From assembly GCA_015680685.1 (NCBI GenBank), contig MNCI01009650.1, positions 609,540-673,539 on the forward strand: 64,000 nucleotides of DNA, in the 5' to 3' direction. Under the pieces are notes generated by a model. The model searched no databases. It was given only the letters and a program-made list of their open reading frames with translations, and was not told where the DNA came from. This stretch comes from Gnetum montanum (taxonomy: Eukaryota; Streptophyta; Gnetopsida; Gnetales; Gnetaceae). The position numbers were made by a program, and so were the translations under genes. Of the stretch, positions 57,656-64,000 are shown in pieces; position 1 is the first letter of the stretch; every line of letters begins with the position of its first letter.

Positions 57656-59684
57656 ATCTCCTCTTTTCAACTTAGTCATGGGAGAGATGGCCACTCATGC
57701 TAATCATACAAAGTAGCTCCTTAGTTTTTGAAACTTTTTTGTTTTACACATTTTTTTTTTTACAACTTTTTATTTTATACATCCTTTATTTTCCATCTTT
57801 TCTTTTTATGTTATTAGTCTTTTCTAATTTTTGTTTTACACCATCGTTACTACATTTGCTGTTTCTTGAATATTTTACACTTTCTTTTATATTTTCTTTT
57901 ATTTGGTGTGGTCTTCTAACTTTCTATTAATAACTACTAGGCACATTGGTAATGTGTTACTTGATGATGGTATATACTATTCTTGCTATTTGATTATTGG
58001 TGTCTATTTTCTGGCTTTAAATTTTATTACAAATAATTTGAACATGATTTCTTTTCATGCAACAAGCAATGAGTCCACAACATCCACCCATCCACAAAAT
58101 CTATGGTTTTCTTTGTTTTGGAAACATGTAGTTCCTTTTTCATTAATAAAACTTCAATAAATTTGTGACTTTGGTAGTTTCTAGAATTGGAAAGGATTCA
58201 AAGGTTTGAACAAGGTGTGAATTCAAGGGAATTTAGTATTCTTTTTGCTTTTCTATTCGCCTGCATGCATGTGTGTTTTCATGGACTTCTAACCATTTTG
58301 TGTCATCCGATAAAAGGATGTTGAATAAGTCCTTGCATGGTATGGTTTTCATCAGAAAAAAAAAGATGAGAATTCAAAGCACACCCCTTGGACAAAATAA
58401 ATGTATTTTTCTTTGCATGGTGTGGTTCCCATTACAAAAAAAATCAAATTAATGGGAATTTAAAGCACATCCCTTAGATAGCATAAATGGGCTACAAGCA
58501 CTAGTTATGGGACTAGTCCCCTCTAACTATGGTCCTTCCTCAATTCCTACTTCTTCTCTAATTTGGAATGGTGGTTATTTTGTAGGAGCACTCTTGTATC
58601 TCAAGGGATGGATTGGTCTTAGAATGTTAATGCAAAGTCATTGAACATGGTTGGTTTTGGTTTGGACTAAGGATGGATCCTATCAAGTCATTTAATCACA
58701 AAATGCACAAGGGACTTCATGTGACCTTAATTAGGAACTCCATTCTACTCTCTCTCATCCATCTATTTTTTCCATGTCTCACCTCACTACCAGTTTCATG
58801 TTCTTGATTCGATCTCTTGGTTTGCTATGTTGAAATTCTTAGTTAGTTTCTTCCGAGTTTTCATACTTAACCTTCTGTAATCATTAATCATCCATGAATC
58901 ATAGACTCTTTGGTTTGAAGTTATGCAAGGGCATAAAAGGCCTATGCCTACTTTAGGGAGAACCCACTTGCATATCTTTTGGTTGAATTAGTTAAGTTCT
59001 TTACCCTTAGACACTTTTTACAATCAAATTCTTTTGTTTACCCCATCAATGATATCAAATTGTGCACATCTTCATAATATTTTTTAGTGAATTCTTCTTT
59101 TCATTGTTTTAAATTCTTATACCCTCTTCAAGTATTTCCTTGTATTGAACTTTTTCAAATTTAATAGACCACTTAATCGAATTTACCCTCTCTATCAACC
59201 TTTCTAGTAACACTACTCAAGGAACCAATCAATCATAATCATAACCTAGCCGAGTCTAACCATCGACGAGACAAGGCATTTAATAGTTATGTATTACATA
59301 TTGCATACTAATTCATGATTTTGTAGTGATTATAGTAGTAATCATGGACTAGAAGTAGGACTATCTTCACCAAGGATGATGTAGTAGTATCATACAATGA
59401 GGATCATTCGTGATCATAGGAACTCTTCTCTTCCTCATTCTTCTACTACTAAGGGGTATTGGATGTTAGTGTTCTCCATGGTGTTCACCTCTCTTATCAT
59501 GAACATCCCATTTTGTAAAAAGTGTAATTCCATACACTTGGGCACTTAGAATCTGTCTGTTTTATCTGAGTCAATTTGTAATGTCAATCAATAATCCCAT
59601 ACATCCAATATATATATATGTTGTCAAGAATTTGTTCCTTCTCTTCTTCACTCAAGGACAAGTTTTCATTTAGTCATGGGGGTA
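57656..59684 (+). other. 3' noncoding region of B
   Basis: About 2 kb of T-rich DNA without a supported gene; small open frames at 57697-58160 are low-complexity. 58923-59010 matches A1 near 6985-7090. TTTAGTCATGGGGG at 59669-59682, two bases before the LTR, is the likely polypurine tract; the same words occur at 7598-7612 in A1. Confidence 0.65.
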
Positions 59685-60551
59685 TGATGAATACATCTTT
59701 GACATCGGCCATGATGTCACGTATGTGATATCGGGGCCACAACGTCGCATACACAATGTCAAGGTCCAGTTGTGACATTGTGTATGCAATGTCAAGGTAT
59801 ATACCCTGAGTCTATAAATATTGCACCTAGGCTCTAGTTTTCTAATTAGTCTTCGTCATTTTCTAGTTAGAGTAGTGAAGGTTTTGCCATTTATTTTCCT
59901 CAAAGTAGAATATTTTCTAAGTACCCATAGAAGGAGTCTAAGTGTGTATGATTCGTTATTCAAGCACTGATGTACCTAAGTGCAGTAGTGTGACAAAAAT
60001 AAAACAAACTCTTTTGAAAATCCTTGTAGCACTAATAATATATTGAAATTTTCTTTAATGAATTTTACTTTCTTTCTCTTTACTTTAATGCATTTGAATT
60101 AAGCAATTTATTTCCAGTTTTTAATGAACACAATCACAACCACTTCAAGCATTCATATAGTACTTGGTAACCCAACAATGCTTAATGTTTGGTAGCGTAA
60201 CAACACTATATGTGTTTAGTATGTGTTAAGAAAAGTGGGGTGATTACTTTTGTTAGGCTAGATTAGCAATAACAAACGAGATTTTAAATTACTCTACTCT
60301 TCATTCTTATTAAAGGCGATCAAATCTATAAATATAAAATAAGAAAAATCATCTATGTTAATTACACTTAATCCATACCTTAGAACCTCACAAGTGTGGT
60401 TGGGAAGACCAACAAACACTCGCAATGCCCATTTCACTTCCTACAAGAGCTAGTACATTACATAACTATAGGTCCATGGAATTTGGTCGGATCGTGCGTA
60501 ATGCCTTAGTGATTCATATGGTTGGATGTAGGGATGCCTAGCCACTCATCA
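59685..60551 (+). repeat. 3' LTR of B
   Basis: 867 bp; U3 has repeated CACGTATGTGATATCGGG and GTGTATGCAATGTC palindromic words. TATAAATA at 59813-59820. It pairs with 15459-16283 and is followed by the AATGG duplication. Confidence 0.9.
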
Positions 60552-60556
60552 AATGG

Positions 60557-60869
60557 TAACTATATGTAACCATGATGGTGGCAACATTAGGTAACATAAT
60601 GATAAAATCATAAATGTTATTATGGCAAAGTCATTTTTATTTCAAACATTCAAAGCCTAGCATCTTGACATAATATTATAATTACAAATTTAAATCCAAA
60701 TCTCATAATTATGTATCACAAAAATATTAAATTATCTAAATACATGTCATAAATATGTTTTATCAAACAATTGATACCAAATCAGAATTTCCATCAACAA
60801 AATTATTTCTAAACCTCAAAAGACTAGCATTATAATAAATTTCCCTATCTAACTAGAAGCATTGATGAT
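60557..60869. repeat. Older AT-rich repeat between B and A2
   Basis: AT-rich, no gene; 60560-60869 matches 11640-11850. Both B and A2 sit within this older sequence. Confidence 0.5.
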
Positions 60870-61673
60870 TGATGAGTCATGGTCTATTTGACCCCCGATG
60901 TCGTAGCCGCAATATCGCGGTTCCCGTGTGAGCCTATAAATAAAAGGTGACACACTTAGTTTTAGCATTAGTTCTTATTCCCTTATCCAAACTCTTGTAG
61001 CTTTTTTTCCTTCTTAGAGTTAGAATTATTTCTCAGTGCATGCCCACAGTGTGGTTATTGTAATTGTACAACATCCTTATTTGAGTGTAACGTACTCGAA
61101 CACGCACATGACCGGCAATAAAGATCGAGATTACTTCATCATTGCAGCACCCACTTAGCTTAATTATTTATTTATTTAATTGTTATTTACTACTTTCCTA
61201 GTTAATATCTCTCTACCCTAAACTCCTATTAAACACAGAATGAGTACGACTTAATCATGAGCATTTAAGTGTGACTACTTGGTAACCCAGTAGCTTACTT
61301 AGGCCATGTGCTTGGTAATCCCAATGGTAGTCATGCACGAGGTCCAAGATGTGTACGGATGATTAAAGAACGGATGCTCATCGCACTTAGGCTAGTTTAT
61401 ATTCTCTCTCACCCTCTCTCTCTCCTAGCTTAGTTAACATTATTTCCCATCATAACCAGGAGTAGCATTAGTGTAGGAACATATCATACACCTCACTCTG
61501 GACTAAACCATACATGATAAAGCTAATACTATTCCAAGTGGAAAGATAGCGAATTGCAATCTATGAGTAACTATTTAGATACCACAACTAGTATGTCTAT
61601 GAAGTTTGACTGGATTGTGCATGAAACGCTTGTATTCGTATGGTTGAGTGTAGGGTTACCTCGTCACTCATCA
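60870..61673 (+). repeat. 5' LTR of A2
   Basis: About 804 bp, TGATGAGTC...CACTCATCA. The left edge may be 60863 instead (TGATGATTGATGAG). U3 has CGATGTCGTAGCC and GCAATATCGCGG, TATAAATA at 60935-60942, and CAATAAAGATCGAG as in A1. Confidence 0.82.
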
Positions 61674-61674
61674 T

Positions 61675-61692
61675 TGGCGCCATTGCCTGGGA
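61675..61692 (+). other. Primer binding site, tRNA-Asp type (A2)
   Basis: TGGCGCCATTGCCTGGGA, two mismatches from the complement of plant tRNA-Asp; the best preserved of the three Asp-type sites here. Confidence 0.85.
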
Positions 61693-61808
61693 TAGTCCTA
61701 GTTATCTAGATTAGTTATATCATACAAGATCGTTGTATAGGAATCAACGATATATCTAAGAAATAATTACAAAAATTCACATACAAATTCACACACAATC
61801 TCACAACC

Positions 61809-63615
61809 ATGCCTCTCCTACAAGACTACGATAATGCCACATCTAGTGAGGAGATTCATTGGAGAACCAATGAATTATATGACAATGAAGATTAGAGTAC
61901 GCAATCTGAGGTGGTGGTTTCTTATAAATGAAGGTAGCATCATCCCAACACAAAAAAGAATAACTTACTAGATGACTATGAACCCCTACTGGCCACCACA
62001 AACCTAACGCAAATACAAGAGGCTGTTTGAATCTCCCGTAGGCATTGTAAAGAGAGCCACCTACCCAGGCTTGATTTAAAAAACTTTCCAAATTTCTCAG
62101 AAGCCTATGACTTAGATCCGCAACAACATTTACAAGCCTTCTACGATGCCTGTGCATGGAACAACATTGATAATGGTTGGCAAAAACTTAAGCTCTATCC
62201 TATGACACTCATTGGCCAAGAAAAACTATGGTATAGATCATTAAAACCAAATTCAATACGACGTTGGCCAACAATGATAGAACTCTGCAATGAAAGATAT
62301 CAAACCTACGTAAGAGTGTCGACCTTTAGGAAACAAATCCAAGAGTGGAAACAAGCACAACATGAACCCTTGGACATGACCTTAGAAAGATATTATGCAC
62401 TGTTAAACAACTGTCTAGGCCATGAGTTCTCCAAGGAAAGGCTAATGTACCATATCATTGATGGGCTTTGTGATACAACAAAAGAAACCCTAGGGATGTA
62501 TGCCCAAGGTAAACTATACGAACTATGAACCCATCAATTCCAAGAGCTTATTATGTGGGTAGCAAAAGAAGAAGGAGAAATGGCTAGATGGGAGAGTGTT
62601 GAAAAACATTAACAAGACCAAAATCTCAACTTAACAAAGGTCCATGATCATAAAAAGGAGAAATCAACCTATCTCAAGGAGGAAGAACCATCCTTGCTAA
62701 TACAACAATCATTAGAAGAAGTTGAGGCAAAGATTAACAAGATGTTGGAATGGATGCATAAAAAGTATGGAGAATATATTGATAATATTGGAGATAGATT
62801 TTTGACAACCCAAGAGGAAGGACAAAGTATCATTAGACAATCAGAAAGAAGGGATGAAGAAAATAAGAGCTCAACTTCCAATCATATGTATGAATGTAAC
62901 ATTTGCCTATACGATCACCCCAAGGGCCAATGCCCAATCTTGTTACATTTATATGAGCATTGGAGAAGCACGTTACACCTAGATTTCATACAGAGATACT
63001 GTGTTTGACCACAATGGCAACAATCCCAGTCATGGGGGAAGCCATCCCTAAACTAGAGAAACCCTTTGTATCACCCAAATCTAAATGCTTATCTAGTCCA
63101 ACGTCCTATTTTCCCAACTAGGCCAACATACTCTATCTCGTCGCATTATCATTCTCCTCAATACTATCAGCCCATGTCCTCAACACAACCACTGCCTTGT
63201 GTACCTCACACTTCTCCTAGATTTCAACATTATCATCCTATCGCTTCTTCTAAATCCCCACCAACTATTCCTAAAGTGTCTGCACCATAGCAACAACCCA
63301 CAAATGTTGCTTATGCTACTATTGCCAACAGCAGTGAGAGACCTCCTCAACATCAAAGGTGTCCCTTCTTTAGACATAACCGTAGGAAGGGACAATAAAG
63401 TTCCAAGGCCACTGCATTCTCCAACTCAGCACAATTCCAACACTATGGTGCATCATTATTTGCAAACCCAACGCCTCATGTCACTTCATCAGGGGCACCA
63501 ATTAACATTCCAACAACCATACAGTCCAATGAATACAGCCATGAAGAGTGGCATCTCCATCCATGCATACCATCTTACAGTCTCAAGTATCATAGTGGGT
63601 CAACTCATTATTTGG
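61809..63615 (+). pseudogene. Athila-like gag of A2, 3' truncated
   Basis: Same start as A1 (MPLLQDYDN) and one frame throughout, with several stops (TAG at 61893, TGA near 62028, TGA at 62526, TAA near 62610). Core: WQKLKLYPMTLIGQ, LKPNSIRRWPTMIELCNERY, LRKQIQ-like, HEPLDMTLERYYALLNNCLG. Zinc-knuckle-like CNICLYDHPKGQC near 62900, identical to A1. Pro/Tyr/His-rich tail. Coding is cut at 63615, where A1's gag continues with YPGTTSHKVPHYAH. Confidence 0.85.
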
Positions 63616-64000
63616 TGATGAGTGGCGAGGTACCCCTACACTCAACCATATGAAACAAGCGTCGCACACGCGATCCAGTCGAACTCCACAGACTAAATGC
63701 CTAAACACCCCATGGAACGCTTGGGGTTAATCATTCATTGTCTTCCCAGACTTACTTGTTGTTGTCATGGTGTATGGTTAAGTAAGTCTGAGGTATATGA
63801 TTTTTTTGGTCTTTTATGGTTTTTCTCCTATGCTAAAGGGTGAAGGGTTGAGAGAACTAACTAAGTCTAACTAAGGACTAAGTCTAAATTAACTAACGTC
63901 AGCATCTATTCCCACTTATCGTACACACCCTGAACTATGCAATTGTGGCTACCAAATGCTAATTGTTACTGGGATCACCACACGTAACGCACATGCTCGA
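63616..64000 (-). repeat. A-type LTR on the minus strand, runs off window
   Basis: The plus-strand TGATGAGTGGCGAGGTACCC is the reverse complement of the A-type LTR end. Further in, GTGTATGGTTAAGTAAGTCTGAGG corresponds to the GGACTAAACCATAC region of A1 and A2. It is a solo LTR or the 3' LTR of a minus-strand element inserted into A2's gag. Confidence 0.78.

Larger units (their letters stand above)
15459..60551 (+). mobile_element. Athila-like element B, outermost of the nest
   Basis: 5' LTR 15459-16283 and 3' LTR 59685-60551 are homologous (TGATGAATAC start; TATAAxTA; CACTTTGAGCA and GTAGGGxTxCCTAGCCACTCATCA end). The 5-bp flanks AATGG at 15454-15458 and 60552-60556 are identical, so this is one insertion. 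Own sequence is 15459-18950 plus 54505-60551, about 9.5 kb, in the order gag, protease, [C inserted], RT, RNase H, integrase, 3' UTR. Many stops and frameshifts mark it as old. Confidence 0.92.
60870..63615 (+). mobile_element. Athila-like, gag-bearing element A2, truncated by insertion
   Basis: LTR 60870-61673, tRNA-Asp primer site and gag 61809-63615, closely parallel to A1. Interrupted at 63616 by a minus-strand LTR. The rest of A2 would lie beyond that insertion, outside the window. Confidence 0.8.

Noticed and set aside
57697-58160. Small Phe/Leu-rich frames after B's integrase considered as an env-like membrane protein
   Set aside because: They are T-rich low-complexity frames in noncoding DNA, short and overlapping, without a start context or conserved counterpart.

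Overview
The window is intergenic repeat DNA from a plant nuclear genome, almost certainly a large, retrotransposon-rich seed plant; the species cannot be told from the sequence. No ordinary host gene, tRNA, rRNA, CRISPR or prokaryotic feature was found. Nearly everything is Ty3/gypsy LTR retrotransposon: Athila-type (tRNA-Asp primer site, WGIDFMGP integrase, GLCNAP reverse transcriptase), Tat-type (two RNase H domains, GCGCTAGAAGG primer site) and chromovirus-type (tRNA-iMet primer site). All copies are mutated.

Layout: 1-3369 holds minus-strand chromovirus remnants (LTR, half an RT, gag, primer site, LTR). 3370-11112 is an Athila-like, pol-less element (A1): LTR, gag, a long spacer with an internal promoter-like block, a second ORF full of point stops, and half a 3' LTR. 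11113-15458 holds older flanking repeats, a second chromovirus remnant and an AT-rich microsatellite-like tract.

15459-60551 is a three-level nest. Athila-like element B (15459-60551, 5-bp target duplication AATGG) is split in its protease by Tat-like element C (18951-54504, duplication ACTAT). C is split by a second, younger Tat-like element D on the minus strand (25950-42386, near-duplication GGGAC/GGGAT). 60870-64000 is a second A-type element (A2), whose gag is cut at 63616 by a minus-strand LTR running off the window.

The outstanding feature is that both C and D carry, between protease and reverse transcriptase and in antisense to the retrotransposon, the same unrecognised gene of about eight exons. 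Most intron positions and phases match although the two copies differ widely in sequence. The gene sits where Ogre/Tat elements are known to have a sense-strand intron, which suggests a gene hosted in an intron of the element. D landed inside C's copy of the gene, at the end of exon 7.

Other signals: a U5 hairpin in the Tat LTRs with compensatory base changes; short palindromes in the Athila-type LTR promoters; a 38-bp tandem repeat placed both after integrase and inside intron 1 of the antisense gene; loss of a different integrase catalytic residue in each of B, C and D; and a probable misassembly beside the 938-base gap at 30617-31554, which hides D's reverse transcriptase.
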